Of a stretch of DNA of 64,000 nt, positions 46,202 to 55,538 are shown in pieces. Source of the DNA: Psychromonas sp. B3M02 (lineage in GTDB: Bacteria; Pseudomonadota; Gammaproteobacteria; Enterobacterales; Psychromonadaceae); assembly GCF_003318165.1 (NCBI RefSeq), contig NZ_QOCB01000013.1, forward strand, positions 24,280 to 88,279. The letters run 5' to 3'. Positions within the stretch are counted from its first letter, which is position 1; every line of letters starts with the position of its first letter. A model generated the notes under the pieces. That model made no database searches and had not been told where the DNA came from. It saw nothing but the letters and a program-made list of their open reading frames with translations. Both the position numbers and the translations under genes were made by a program.

Positions 46202-47833
46202 CTAGTCTGCGATGATGTACATATTTTTAGAGTAGTTTTTATCTTCAGCATTGTGATGGGCATAACCACCTACATGCGGGTTAAGTAGACGAGCTTTAAC
46301 ATATTGATAGATTGGAATAATTGGCATATCTTTAGCCAGTAAGGCTTCTTGTGCATAATATAGCTTCTGGCGCTCTTCCTCTGAAGTACTGAGAATCGCT
46401 TGTTCCGTTAGCTTATCGTACTCTGCACTTTTATAATGTACGCCACCAGTGGTGTTGTTACCTTCCATTAACGAAGTGAAAGTAGACGCTTCATTGTAGT
46501 CACCACACCATGAAGCACGTGCAGCTTGGAAGTTACCTTGATTTTTAGTTTCTAGGTAAGTTTTCCACTCTTGATTTTCTAACGTCACTTCAACACCTAG
46601 GGTTTTCTTCCACATTGAGCCGATTGCAACGGCTAATTTTTTGTGGTTTTCACTGGTATTGTAAAGTAGCGAAAACTTAAGTGGATTAGCTGCGTTATAA
46701 CCGGCTTCTTCTAATAATTTCTTAGCTTCTGCATTACGCTCTTTTTGAGTGAGTTTTGCATAAGGGGGCAATACAGGATCAAAATGCGCCACAATTTCAG
46801 GTGTTAGCCCATAAGCTGGCTTTTCACCTTTACCTAGTAAAAACTTAGCGATGACATCACGATCGACGGCATAAGACACGGCTTTACGTACACGTAGATC
46901 GTCAAAAGGTGGTTTATGCGTGTTTAAACTATAGTAGTAAGTACACAGGTCGCCTTTTATCGCCAAAGACTCTGCATGCTCTTTCTTCAAGCGTTTAAAA
47001 TGCTCATTAGGTACGTCGTAAGTCATATCGATTTCACCGGCTAGAAAACGATTCATTTCCGCTACATAATTTTCAAGTGGAAGGTAAGTCACTTTGGTCA
47101 AAACGGTTTTATCGTTATCCCAGTAGTATTTATTAGGCGTCATTTCGATGCGTTCATTCACTACCCATTTACTCATCACAAAGGCGCCATTACCCACGAA
47201 GTTTTCAGGTTTAGTCCATTGCTCACCATATTTTTCAACCGTTGCTTGATGCACTGGCATCATTGTAGTGTGACCCATCATCATCACGAAATAAGGAACA
47301 GGTGTCGCTAATTTAACTTCAAAGGTGTAATCATCTATTGCTTTAACCCCTAATGTACTTTTATCTTTTTTACCTGCAATAATATCCGATGCATTCAACA
47401 TCGTTGTCATATCCAGATACCACGAATAAGGGGAAGCTGTTGCAGGGTCTACGGCACGTTGAAAACTATATACAAAATCATGAGCGGTAACAGGGTCACC
47501 ATTAGACCATTTAGCATTTTTACGAAGATGAAAAGTAAAGGTTTTATTGTCCGTTGTTTCCCAACTTTCAGCAACGCCTGGAATGGTATTACCCTCTGCA
47601 TCCTGGGTCACTAATCCTTCTAACAAATCTAAAATAACATTAGATTCAGGCACGCCTTGTGTTTTATGCGGATCAATGGAAGCGACTTCTGAGCCATTAC
47701 CTTTAACTAATTCCTGTTTTGCTGCTAGTTTAGTGCCAGCAGGTACATCCGCTGCAATGGCATTAAAAGAAGTAGCAGAAAAAGTAAGGCCTAGACTAAC
47801 GAGTAATGCTTTAGTTATTTTATTTTTATTCAC
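46202..47833 (-). CDS. oppA: Periplasmic oligopeptide-binding protein OppA
   Basis: 543 aa solute-binding protein (E. coli OppA also 543). Signal peptide MNKNKITKALLVSLGLTFSATSFNAIAA, then the cluster-C binding-protein fold: LVKGNGSEVASIDPHKTQGVPESNVILDLLEGLVTQD, YAVDRDVIAKFLLGKGEKPAYGLTP and ARASWCGDYNEASTF, all OppA-typical, including the Trp/Asp residues near the peptide site. First gene of oppABCDF, with an AT-rich upstream region. Imports short peptides for nutrition or signalling. Confidence 0.96.
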   Translation of the reverse strand: MNKNKITKALLVSLGLTFSATSFNAIAADVPAGTKLAAKQELVKGNGSEVASIDPHKTQGVPESNVILDLLEGLVTQDAEGNTIPGVAESWETTDNKTFTFHLRKNAKWSNGDPVTAHDFVYSFQRAVDPATASPYSWYLDMTTMLNASDIIAGKKDKSTLGVKAIDDYTFEVKLATPVPYFVMMMGHTTMMPVHQATVEKYGEQWTKPENFVGNGAFVMSKWVVNERIEMTPNKYYWDNDKTVLTKVTYLPLENYVAEMNRFLAGEIDMTYDVPNEHFKRLKKEHAESLAIKGDLCTYYYSLNTHKPPFDDLRVRKAVSYAVDRDVIAKFLLGKGEKPAYGLTPEIVAHFDPVLPPYAKLTQKERNAEAKKLLEEAGYNAANPLKFSLLYNTSENHKKLAVAIGSMWKKTLGVEVTLENQEWKTYLETKNQGNFQAARASWCGDYNEASTFTSLMEGNNTTGGVHYKSAEYDKLTEQAILSTSEEERQKLYYAQEALLAKDMPIIPIYQYVKARLLNPHVGGYAHHNAEDKNYSKNMYIIAD

Positions 47834-48664
47834 ATTTAATTCCTTTAATTGTAGTTAACTTCCAATTGCTCATATTATTTTTATACTTTTTGTTGAGGTA
47901 CTGAGCCACTCTAAAAACGTGACTTTTATTGGGTAAGCAACAGTCAATGTGGCTGAAGTAAAGCAATATAGAGGCCAATAAAAAAGGCTTTCAAAATCAT
48001 AGATATAATTTTTAAAGTCTTTTATATCTTTATTATTTGCACCAATATGTTACTTACATTTCATCAATCCAACGCGTTCAGAACCGTAAAATATTATTGA
48101 TACAATATCAAAAATATTTTACTCACTGATAAAAGTAATATGAGTCACTTTGACGTTATTTTTATGAAGCATCTATTCGAAGTCAAACACTGTAATAGAA
48201 AAATAAATAGATATTTTTGATCCAGTGCATAAAAATAACTTTTCAATAATTTCGGCAGTAAGTTACTGAACTATTCGCTGTTTGTTAATGAACATGGTCA
48301 GTCTTTAACCATATTAATTACAAATTAATCAATACGTTAACATTATTTTTTTGAGCACTAAGGAACATACACCCTTAAAACTATCATTCAAATCATTAAA
48401 AGTGATGGAATGCATAAATATTTTTTATGCGCAATGATTTTTGGGCGTAATAAATAACGACTTTATGCCCTGATAAATAGCGTTGTAGTCAGGTAATTTC
48501 TCATAAAATAATGAATAGAAAAGGCGAGTTCAACGGGTAAACAGAAGGATATTTTCAGGTTAAGGTCATTTAATGAAACGAGTAAAAAGTAAATCGAAAG
48601 AAGCCATAGAGGTGATCAGCAATATAGTCTCTATGGCAGGTTGATTAGCGTTATTAATCGCTTA
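47834..48664. other. Gene-free stretch upstream of oppA
   Basis: About 830 bp, strongly AT-rich. It should contain the oppA promoter on the minus strand near 47840-47900. Apart from a small CAGTAA / TTACTG stem near 48255 and the hairpin at 48603-48637 I see no reading frame, tRNA or repeat. It could hold a small RNA gene, but nothing specific supports one. Confidence 0.5.
48603..48637 (-). terminator. Hairpin past the NIF3 gene
   Basis: 9-bp stem GCCATAGAG / CTCTATGGC (48603-48611 and 48629-48637) with a 17-nt loop, 27 nt beyond the stop. The minus-strand bases after it are T-rich (CTTCTTTC) but interrupted, so it is a moderate terminator candidate. Confidence 0.45.
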
Positions 48665-49420
48665 TTACACCGGATTAGGAATATCAACAAAAATGACATC
48701 AAAGCCCATATTACTTGCTAACCATTCCCCTAATGCTTTTGCGCCATAACGTTCAGTTGCATGATGACCCGCTGCAAAGTAATGAATGCCCATCTCTTTT
48801 GCAATATGTGTAGTTCGCTCTGAAATTTCACCACTAATAAAAGCATCAATTCCCTGTTCAGCAGCGATGGTAATATAATCTTGTCCACCACCAGTACACC
48901 AAGCGATGGTTTTTATCTCTGGCTTACCACCATCAATCCATAAAGGTTCACGGTTTAATTGCTGTGTAATAGTCTCTGATAATGCTTGTGGTGTAACAGC
49001 TTGCTCAAATTTACCAACGCGACCAACACTGCGTTTATCCCAAGGCTCTAAAGGACGTCTATCGGTAATACCTAATAATTTAGCAAGTTGTGCGTTATTA
49101 CCTAACTCAGGATGTACATCTAAAGGCAGATGATAAGCATACAGGTTAATACCATTTTCAATTAAGGCCTTAATACGATTGTATTTCATGCCCACTATCT
49201 GCTGTGCTTCACCTTTCCAGAAGTAACCGTGATGCACTAAAATTGCATCGGCATTTAATTCAACGGCGGCATCAATTAACGCTTGATTAGCTGTCACACC
49301 TGTTACTATTTTTTTTACTTGCTCTCGGCCTTCAATTTGTAAGCCATTAGGGCAATAATCTTTAAATTGGTGGATTTCTAAAAATTGATCTAGTTTGTTG
49401 GCAAGTTTACGATTGTTCAT
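48665..49420 (-). CDS. NIF3/YbgI family metal-binding protein
   Basis: 251 aa cytoplasmic protein (E. coli YbgI 247) of the NIF3 family, a dinuclear-metal toroid annotated as a GTP cyclohydrolase 1 type 2 homologue; its true substrate is uncertain. Metal ligands are visible in ILVHHGYFWKG, LYAYHLPLDVHPELGNN and AAGHHATERYGAKALGEWL. IVTGVTANQALIDAA and IAWCTGGGQDYI match YbgI by eye. The ATG at 49420 is preferred over a GTG three codons upstream because MNNRKL corresponds to the family start. It lies 58 nt beyond the beta-helix gene's end and may be part of the same transcript. Confidence 0.88.
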   Translation of the reverse strand: MNNRKLANKLDQFLEIHQFKDYCPNGLQIEGREQVKKIVTGVTANQALIDAAVELNADAILVHHGYFWKGEAQQIVGMKYNRIKALIENGINLYAYHLPLDVHPELGNNAQLAKLLGITDRRPLEPWDKRSVGRVGKFEQAVTPQALSETITQQLNREPLWIDGGKPEIKTIAWCTGGGQDYITIAAEQGIDAFISGEISERTTHIAKEMGIHYFAAGHHATERYGAKALGEWLASNMGFDVIFVDIPNPV

Positions 49421-49478
49421 AGGCTTCACTTTTAAATTAGGAGACTTTAGTTATAACCTACCATGATAAAGGTAAAGA

Positions 49479-51221
49479 TTACTTTTGAACATATTCAAAG
49501 GCACCAATATCTGGCTTTTCACCAGAATAAGCTAAGGAAATTTGATCTCCTTTTTTCCAAGTAACAGCTTTATCCAGATAAAGTTGTCGTTGTTCATTAT
49601 CAACTTTCACTATCTGTGCTGATTGCAAACTAGCTGTTTCCTTTGAAAGGATCATCACCTTATCTCCGGAGATTCCTGCAATGCCCTGTCCATCAAAGAA
49701 GAACTGACTATCTGCAACGGTCAATACATCACCTGTATCATTGTCACTGGTGATTTCTGTCAATAACACGCCTTTGTCAATCATAGGGCTCGCTGCACTA
49801 AGTTGATAATCACCCTTGGCTGAATTAACAAAGAGTGGGTCTTGAGCCAAACTATCTTTAAACTGTACCGGGATAAAACTGCCCTCAAAGTCATAAACAC
49901 TCATAGCAGGACTTTTGCCCCATAAACCAATCACCTTATCACTGTTGGTGTTACCTATATTATTGTTTAAGAACCATTGGTCACCTTGCTTAGCCACAAA
50001 GAGGATCTGCTGAGTACCTTGATCTTTACATTGGTTCTTGGTTAACCCTTGATTGTTCCAAAGTAAATTATTAACAAACTGGTTATCTTCGAAGCGTTTT
50101 TTCCAACGCCCTATTGCAATCCCAACACACCAGTTATCATGAAAAGTGTTGTTATAAATACGATTCCCATAATTATAAGCCGCTTCCGTTTGATAGCTCG
50201 ACAAACTAAATCCCACATTCGTGTGGTAGAAAAGGTTAAAACGCACAATTCCCTGTTGCCCAGCGTATTGGATACCGTTGCCGCCACTGGCAGAATAATA
50301 CCGTACAGCATCTTTAAAGATATTATGCTCAATCAGATTATGTTTACTAGCATCTAACACAGGTTGAATCTGTTTAAACTGCCCATTGCCATGCCAATTC
50401 ATGGTCGCTGACTCACAATCAAATACAGAGCCAATTTTCTGCTTTTTGTTACTGAAAACATTGCCTCTAATCACATTAAAATTACCACACTTTATATTCC
50501 ATAGATCATGGCCAGCTAATGACATCTCGTTACCTTCGACCAGATTGTAGTTGGAGTGCACTAAGGCTAAGAGATCCGTGCCCTTCTGAAAGTGGTTATT
50601 AAGAATGCTATTGTGATCACTAAAAGCAATGTATAAACCGCCACGTTTACTTGCCCCTTTACCGTTATTATAAAGACTAGAACCACTGAAGTGATTATCA
50701 GAAAAGATATTATGATGGGCATTAATAAAGCGCCCAAATCCAATGCTCTTTTCTACTGTTAATCCATTAACTAAATTATAAGAAACTTCATCTAACCATA
50801 TAGCACCGTATTGTTCGCCTTGATCCTGAGAATTGACGCCGGAAATAACCACTTTTTCATCTTGATAGGTAACAAAGCCGATATAAGCAGATGCTGTTCC
50901 ACTTTTGGTCAAATGTAGTACTTGCTGATAACGGCCAGCACGAATCAAAAAAAGATCGCCCGGCTCGGCCATCGCCGTTGCTTCAGCCAAGTTAGTAACT
51001 GCTAAATGCAGGCCATTAGCACAGTGGCGGCGAGCCGTATCATAGTTTTCACAAGCTTGTTTAAGCTGCCGATCAACAAAGATTGTGCGAGTAAAATGAG
51101 GGATGGAAAAGCGTTGTACTATGTCTATAAACTGTGACGTAACAAAACCATTGGCTTGTACTGATAAAGTTGCTAACAGTAACAAACAACCCACCATCAA
51201 TAGATAAAGACTACGTAGCAT
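49479..51221 (-). CDS. Secreted right-handed parallel beta-helix protein
   Basis: 580 aa with a signal peptide (MLRSLYLLMVGCLLLLATLSVQA). The N-terminal GDLFLIRAGRYQQVLHLTKSG resembles the start of pectate/alginate-lyase-like beta-helix proteins. From about residue 140 to 400 there are about nine PbH1-type coils with repeated NxxxxNxF patterns such as HHNIFSDNHFSG, HNSILNNHF, NLVEGNEM, NVIRGNVFSN and HNLIEHNIFKD. ISLAYSGEKPDIGAFEYVQK ends it, a common tail of these proteins. It starts 4 nt after tgpA, so it is the last gene of moxR-DUF58-tgpA-beta-helix. It could bind or cut an acidic polysaccharide outside the cell, but no catalytic residue can be named. Confidence 0.82.
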   Translation of the reverse strand: MLRSLYLLMVGCLLLLATLSVQANGFVTSQFIDIVQRFSIPHFTRTIFVDRQLKQACENYDTARRHCANGLHLAVTNLAEATAMAEPGDLFLIRAGRYQQVLHLTKSGTASAYIGFVTYQDEKVVISGVNSQDQGEQYGAIWLDEVSYNLVNGLTVEKSIGFGRFINAHHNIFSDNHFSGSSLYNNGKGASKRGGLYIAFSDHNSILNNHFQKGTDLLALVHSNYNLVEGNEMSLAGHDLWNIKCGNFNVIRGNVFSNKKQKIGSVFDCESATMNWHGNGQFKQIQPVLDASKHNLIEHNIFKDAVRYYSASGGNGIQYAGQQGIVRFNLFYHTNVGFSLSSYQTEAAYNYGNRIYNNTFHDNWCVGIAIGRWKKRFEDNQFVNNLLWNNQGLTKNQCKDQGTQQILFVAKQGDQWFLNNNIGNTNSDKVIGLWGKSPAMSVYDFEGSFIPVQFKDSLAQDPLFVNSAKGDYQLSAASPMIDKGVLLTEITSDNDTGDVLTVADSQFFFDGQGIAGISGDKVMILSKETASLQSAQIVKVDNEQRQLYLDKAVTWKKGDQISLAYSGEKPDIGAFEYVQK

Positions 51222-51225
51222 CTTT

Positions 51226-53211
51226 CTACTCCTTAGGAAATTGTTTTAAGGCGCTGACAAGTTGTTTTTGATTGTCTTGCTGCTGGTCATATAAAGCCGC
51301 TTGTGACAACCTAGCTAAACGCTCGCAAGCTGTATCAAGTTGTGGCTGCACACCCCTTAAGCGTAAGCAAAACTGAGCAATCGTTTCACTATTTTCTCGT
51401 TGTACTTGCCACTGTTGGCAAGTGTTATCAAAGGTTTTTAATGCCTGCTGTAAGGGAGTTCGTGCTTGCCATTTAGGGCGAATAACAAAAACGATATAAG
51501 CCCCCATTAAACTGCCCAGAAACAGTAAAAAGATTAAACCAATACGCCATGGCTCTTTACCACCAAACAACTGTTTAAGTAATTGGCTTTGTTGCTGCGC
51601 ATCATAACTGAGCACCCAACGGCTCCATAAATAGTTTGCGGCATCAAAACGATGACGTAAATTGGTTAGCCATTGCGGCGCACTAAATTGCCCTGCGGCG
51701 ACTCTATTTCTATCATCAGCTTGTAACGCATTATCTATACCTTGTTCCACTCGCTGCGGTGCCACAGCGCTAGTTGGATCAACACGCAGCCAGCCAATGC
51801 CAGCTAACCACACCTCTGTCCATGCGTGGGCATCGGCTTGACGAATACTCCAATAATTTTCAGATGCATCGTAACGCCCGCCTTGGTATCCAACCACCAC
51901 CCTTGCTGGGATATCTGCGGCACGCATTAACACCGTAAAGCTACTAGCGAAATGCTCACAAAACCCTTGCTTAGAAGAAAATAAAAAGTCATCAACACTA
52001 TTTTCACCTAGTAATGGTGGGCTTAACGTATAGTGGAAGTCTTGATGATAAAAAGCCAAGGCTTTATTAATGATCTCTTCAGCAGAGTCTGATGCTTGGC
52101 GCCAGCTTTCTGCCAACGCCACAGTTTTAGGATTAAAACCAATAGGTAATGCCGTTAACTGCTGCCTCTGTTGTTTTGATAAGGCTTTGTAAACAGTCTC
52201 TCGAGGTCTAATACTACTCACTTGATATTGTAAACGAGTGGTCAATGGCTCTCTTGTTATCAATAACCCTTCACTGGTAATACGTGAGCGTACCGACCCT
52301 GTATCTGATTTTATTGGTTCCGCTAAACTAAATAACCAAGGGTAACGGTGTGGCTCTATCAAGATTTCATAATTAACCGTCGATTGACTTGCTCCATTAG
52401 GCACAGGTGCTCCCGCAAATTGCAAGTGAGACTGTCGCGCCCATGTTCGACCATCAAAGGTATCTAATATTAACCCTCGCCAATACAATTCACTTTGTCT
52501 CGGCGTAGTCTCATCAAGAAAAGTCACTCTAAATGCTGTTCCCGTTGATTGTACTAAACTCCCTATATCACCAGGTGATAAGGTTTCACTAAATCCTGTT
52601 TGTGCCTGTTGATTTAATAAAGGCGTATGCCATAACGGACCAAGACGAGGCATTACCACAAACATCACCAACATTAATGGTATCGCTTGTAATAATAACA
52701 GCCCGCCTCCAGTTAGCTTTTGTTTAACCGGTAACTCACGTGTCACATAAATAGTTTTCCAGGCGGTGATCAGCACAACACAAGAAAAAGCGGCATACAA
52801 GGTCGCCCATATCGATTGTACAAATAAAAACTGGGCGGCAACGGCAATAAAACCGATACAAATAATTAATAAACCATCTTTTCTACTGCGCAGCTCTAAT
52901 AGTTTAATGATAAAGGTAAACACTAAAAAGCCTACCATGGCTTCCACACCATAAGCGCCTTGATAATTCAAAAACAAGCCAACAATCGCCAATGCACTAA
53001 TCAAGAATTTACTGATGCTATTAGGAAATGGTCGTTTCCCCTTAAAAATTTGATAACGCCAATATAATGCACCGCCCCATATCAACCATAACCATAAGGG
53101 TAACTGAAATAATAGGGGTAATATCACCACTCCTTGTGCGATCAATAACCACAATAAATTGTCATGTCGAATCAACTGCTGTTGCTGGAAAATATCCTGT
53201 GGAGTGTGCAT
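51226..53211 (-). CDS. TgpA-type membrane transglutaminase-like protein
   Basis: About 661 aa. Five or six N-terminal membrane helices (DUF3488 region) are followed by a periplasmic transglutaminase core and a last helix near 550-570 with a DUF4129-like tail. The catalytic triad is visible: Cys near 416 in KQGFCEHFASSFTVLMR, His near 462 in DAHAWTEVW and Asp near 477 in RVDPTSA. GYQGGRYDASENYW is typical. The start at ATG 53211 is chosen because AGGTG lies upstream and it follows the DUF58 stop by 4 nt; an ATG seven codons upstream lacks a ribosome site. Homologous to Pseudomonas TgpA; cross-linking or hydrolysis of envelope proteins is plausible. Confidence 0.9.
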   Translation of the reverse strand: MHTPQDIFQQQQLIRHDNLLWLLIAQGVVILPLLFQLPLWLWLIWGGALYWRYQIFKGKRPFPNSISKFLISALAIVGLFLNYQGAYGVEAMVGFLVFTFIIKLLELRSRKDGLLIICIGFIAVAAQFLFVQSIWATLYAAFSCVVLITAWKTIYVTRELPVKQKLTGGGLLLLQAIPLMLVMFVVMPRLGPLWHTPLLNQQAQTGFSETLSPGDIGSLVQSTGTAFRVTFLDETTPRQSELYWRGLILDTFDGRTWARQSHLQFAGAPVPNGASQSTVNYEILIEPHRYPWLFSLAEPIKSDTGSVRSRITSEGLLITREPLTTRLQYQVSSIRPRETVYKALSKQQRQQLTALPIGFNPKTVALAESWRQASDSAEEIINKALAFYHQDFHYTLSPPLLGENSVDDFLFSSKQGFCEHFASSFTVLMRAADIPARVVVGYQGGRYDASENYWSIRQADAHAWTEVWLAGIGWLRVDPTSAVAPQRVEQGIDNALQADDRNRVAAGQFSAPQWLTNLRHRFDAANYLWSRWVLSYDAQQQSQLLKQLFGGKEPWRIGLIFLLFLGSLMGAYIVFVIRPKWQARTPLQQALKTFDNTCQQWQVQRENSETIAQFCLRLRGVQPQLDTACERLARLSQAALYDQQQDNQKQLVSALKQFPKE

Positions 53212-53215
53212 AGTA

Positions 53216-54205
53216 TTAAACACCTCGTGCAAGATTAAAGCGTGCTAATAGCGTCAGCACTGTTAAACGATGTTGCTCACCGATGGCTGGTTTTATCTGA
53301 GTATCTGGCATGATTAAACCGTAAGGTTGCTGAGTGCGCTCAAAATGAAGTACCCAATAACAGATTGCACTTAATCTTTGCTCAACTTCGAAGTGGGCAA
53401 AGTCTTGCCAATCCAACCAACAATCTTGATGTAATTGCGCACTATATTGTTTGGAATATAAACCTTTTTCGCGGGCATAATGCTTCCAGGCTATATGTTT
53501 GATCGGATCTCCAGGACGATAAACTTTCAATCCATCAAAATCCTCCATACCTTGCCCTCCTGTACCATGTTCTCCAGCATTTCCGCAGCCTAACTGCACC
53601 GGAAAAGGCACTTTCAATGGACGAGGAAATACCACCGCAGAAGTTTGTAAATTAACCCAAGTCCAGCAACGTATCACCCCTAGAGGGAAACGACTTTCAA
53701 TTAATAACTTGCCTGGCGTTAATATGCCTCGCTTTTGAGCATCTAGTGCGACCTGTATCGGTAACACTTGACCTGGTTGAAGATCAAAACAAGCCGCTTC
53801 TCCTTGCCACCAGCGAATGGTTAAGTTTTCATAATGCTTATGCTGTGCAGCCGAAAGCTGTAAACTAAAATAAGCGGTTTCATTAGCAAATACAGGCTTA
53901 ACACCTAATACTTTAATGGTTAAGCCCGCTAAATTGGCATAGGTATGAAAAATGGCGACCATCATTAAACTGACTAACAGGTAACTTAAGGCCAAAACGA
54001 GGTTATTTTGATAGCTGGTGCCCAACAACCAAAGAATACTACTTAAAGTAAATACACAAAGCCCAGTTAAGCTTGGGAATATATATAAGTTTCTTCTATT
54101 CAAAGCGACTGTTGTGGCCACTGGATTACGTATATCTACCCAACTAAAAAAGAGCGCTTGCAACACCTTTATTGGAGAGAATAACCTGTTAGTTAGGTTT
54201 AACAT
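53216..54205 (-). CDS. DUF58 / VWA-like membrane protein of the MoxR operon
   Basis: 329 aa protein with two membrane helices (about 38-80) followed by a DUF58 domain, whose core motif RPGDPIKHIAWKHYARE is present near residues 229-245 (family pattern R-x-Y-x-x-G-D-x-x-x-x-I-x-W). It is 3 nt after the MoxR gene and 4 nt before tgpA. DUF58 proteins are taken to be partners of MoxR AAA+ chaperones in assembling envelope or metal-enzyme complexes; the client here is unknown, though the TGase and beta-helix proteins are obvious candidates. Confidence 0.88.
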   Translation of the reverse strand: MLNLTNRLFSPIKVLQALFFSWVDIRNPVATTVALNRRNLYIFPSLTGLCVFTLSSILWLLGTSYQNNLVLALSYLLVSLMMVAIFHTYANLAGLTIKVLGVKPVFANETAYFSLQLSAAQHKHYENLTIRWWQGEAACFDLQPGQVLPIQVALDAQKRGILTPGKLLIESRFPLGVIRCWTWVNLQTSAVVFPRPLKVPFPVQLGCGNAGEHGTGGQGMEDFDGLKVYRPGDPIKHIAWKHYAREKGLYSKQYSAQLHQDCWLDWQDFAHFEVEQRLSAICYWVLHFERTQQPYGLIMPDTQIKPAIGEQHRLTVLTLLARFNLARGV

Positions 54206-54208
54206 CCG

Positions 54209-55126
54209 TTAGATTACCGCAACCGATGCTAAGAGATAGTCGATAAGATTATTATGCTCATGCCCTTGCTCTACTTCATCACCTCGTACTCTATGGCCTA
54301 ATACAGCGGGCGCCACCGCTTGAATATCTTCTGGGATCACATAATCTCGATCTGCTAATAATGCCCAAGCTTTCGCTGCGCTTAGCCATGCCAGTGCCCC
54401 GCGTGGCGATAATCCATAGGTGAAACGACCATCTTCACGGGTAAAGGTCACTAACTTTTGTAGATAATCTAATAATGGATCACTGCAACGCACTAACGTC
54501 ACCTGTTGTTGTAATGACTGAAGCTGTTGATGTGTTAAGACTGGTTGCATCTCATTAATACGGCTGCGTGGATCTATACCCTGTAGTAATAAACGCTCTG
54601 ATTGTTGATCTGGGTAACCTAAACTGAGGCGCATTAAAAACCGATCGAGTTGCGATTCAGGTAACATAAAAGTACCCGATTGAGAGGTCGGGTTTTGCGT
54701 GGCAATCACAAAAAAAGGAGTCGGTAATTGGCGAGTTTCTCCCTCTATGCTGACTTGTCCCTCTTCCATCGCTTCTAATAAGGCGCTTTGTGTTTTTGGT
54801 GTACTACGGTTAATTTCATCGGCCAATAATAACTGAGTAAAAATAGGACCAGGATGAAAGTTGAAAGTTGATTGTTGTTTATCAAATACTGCAGCACCAA
54901 GAATATCGGCAGGCAATAGATCACTGGTAAACTGCACTCGCTGGTAATCTAACCCAAGTACTTTTCCTAAGCAGTGGGCTAAAGTGGTTTTACCCATTCC
55001 CGGTAAATCTTCTATTAACAGGTGTCCGCGACCAATCAAACACGCGATGGCTAATTTAACCTGTTGATCTTTTCCTAATAATACATGACTAACCGCGGTA
55101 ACAAGCTCACTCAGCAATGGTTGCAT
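54209..55126 (-). CDS. MoxR-family AAA+ ATPase
   Basis: 305 aa AAA+ chaperone. Walker A EDLPGMGKTTLAH near residue 40, Walker B LLLADEINRSTPKTQSALLEAMEE near 105, sensor 1 VIATQNPTSQSGTF near 137, arginine-finger region PESQLDRFLMRL, and sensor 2 GLSPRGALAWL near 238. These motifs are specific for the MoxR branch. First gene of the moxR-DUF58-tgpA-beta-helix operon; a MITE-like element lies 32 nt upstream of the start codon, so the promoter probably overlaps the element. Confidence 0.93.
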   Translation of the reverse strand: MQPLLSELVTAVSHVLLGKDQQVKLAIACLIGRGHLLIEDLPGMGKTTLAHCLGKVLGLDYQRVQFTSDLLPADILGAAVFDKQQSTFNFHPGPIFTQLLLADEINRSTPKTQSALLEAMEEGQVSIEGETRQLPTPFFVIATQNPTSQSGTFMLPESQLDRFLMRLSLGYPDQQSERLLLQGIDPRSRINEMQPVLTHQQLQSLQQQVTLVRCSDPLLDYLQKLVTFTREDGRFTYGLSPRGALAWLSAAKAWALLADRDYVIPEDIQAVAPAVLGHRVRGDEVEQGHEHNNLIDYLLASVAVI

Positions 55127-55157
55127 TGATAATCCCTATCATAATGATACCGATCTT

Positions 55158-55319
55158 ATACCAATTGTATTAAATAACTGATCTAAATTTTGCGCCGGAA
55201 AAATGGCTTAGTTTGAGGCGTAAGTTGATGTAAATGGTTGTTCCCTATACGAAACTTACAACGAAAAAATAAGTTGTTTTAACAAGTAAAATAGATCAGT
55301 TACTTACTATGATTGGTAT
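55158..55319 (+). repeat. MITE-like element, copy A
   Basis: 162 bp with about 28-bp inverted ends, roughly 24 of 28 identical: the left end starts ATACCAATTGTATTAAATAA, the right end finishes CTTACTATGATTGGTAT, and both contain TAACTGATCTA or its complement. Internal blocks ATGGTTGTTCC, ACAACGAA and AGTAAAATAGATCAGTTA recur in copy D and, reversed, in copy B. No reading frame. Placed directly upstream of the MoxR operon. Confidence 0.8.
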
Positions 55320-55538
55320 TATTAATCGGTATTACAGTTATATTAAATATTGCTAATCATAATAGAGTAGTTATTAACGTTAATGAAGTGTTTTAAATAA
55401 TTGAAAATTAATAAAAGATATTTTGATAGGAAGGTTAATTAAAGCGTAAAGAATCACAATATTAGTTGAATAATGATCACTTACTAAACAAAAAGTAAAT
55501 AACCATATTCAACTAATCGCACCAGTTACCGCTCACGA

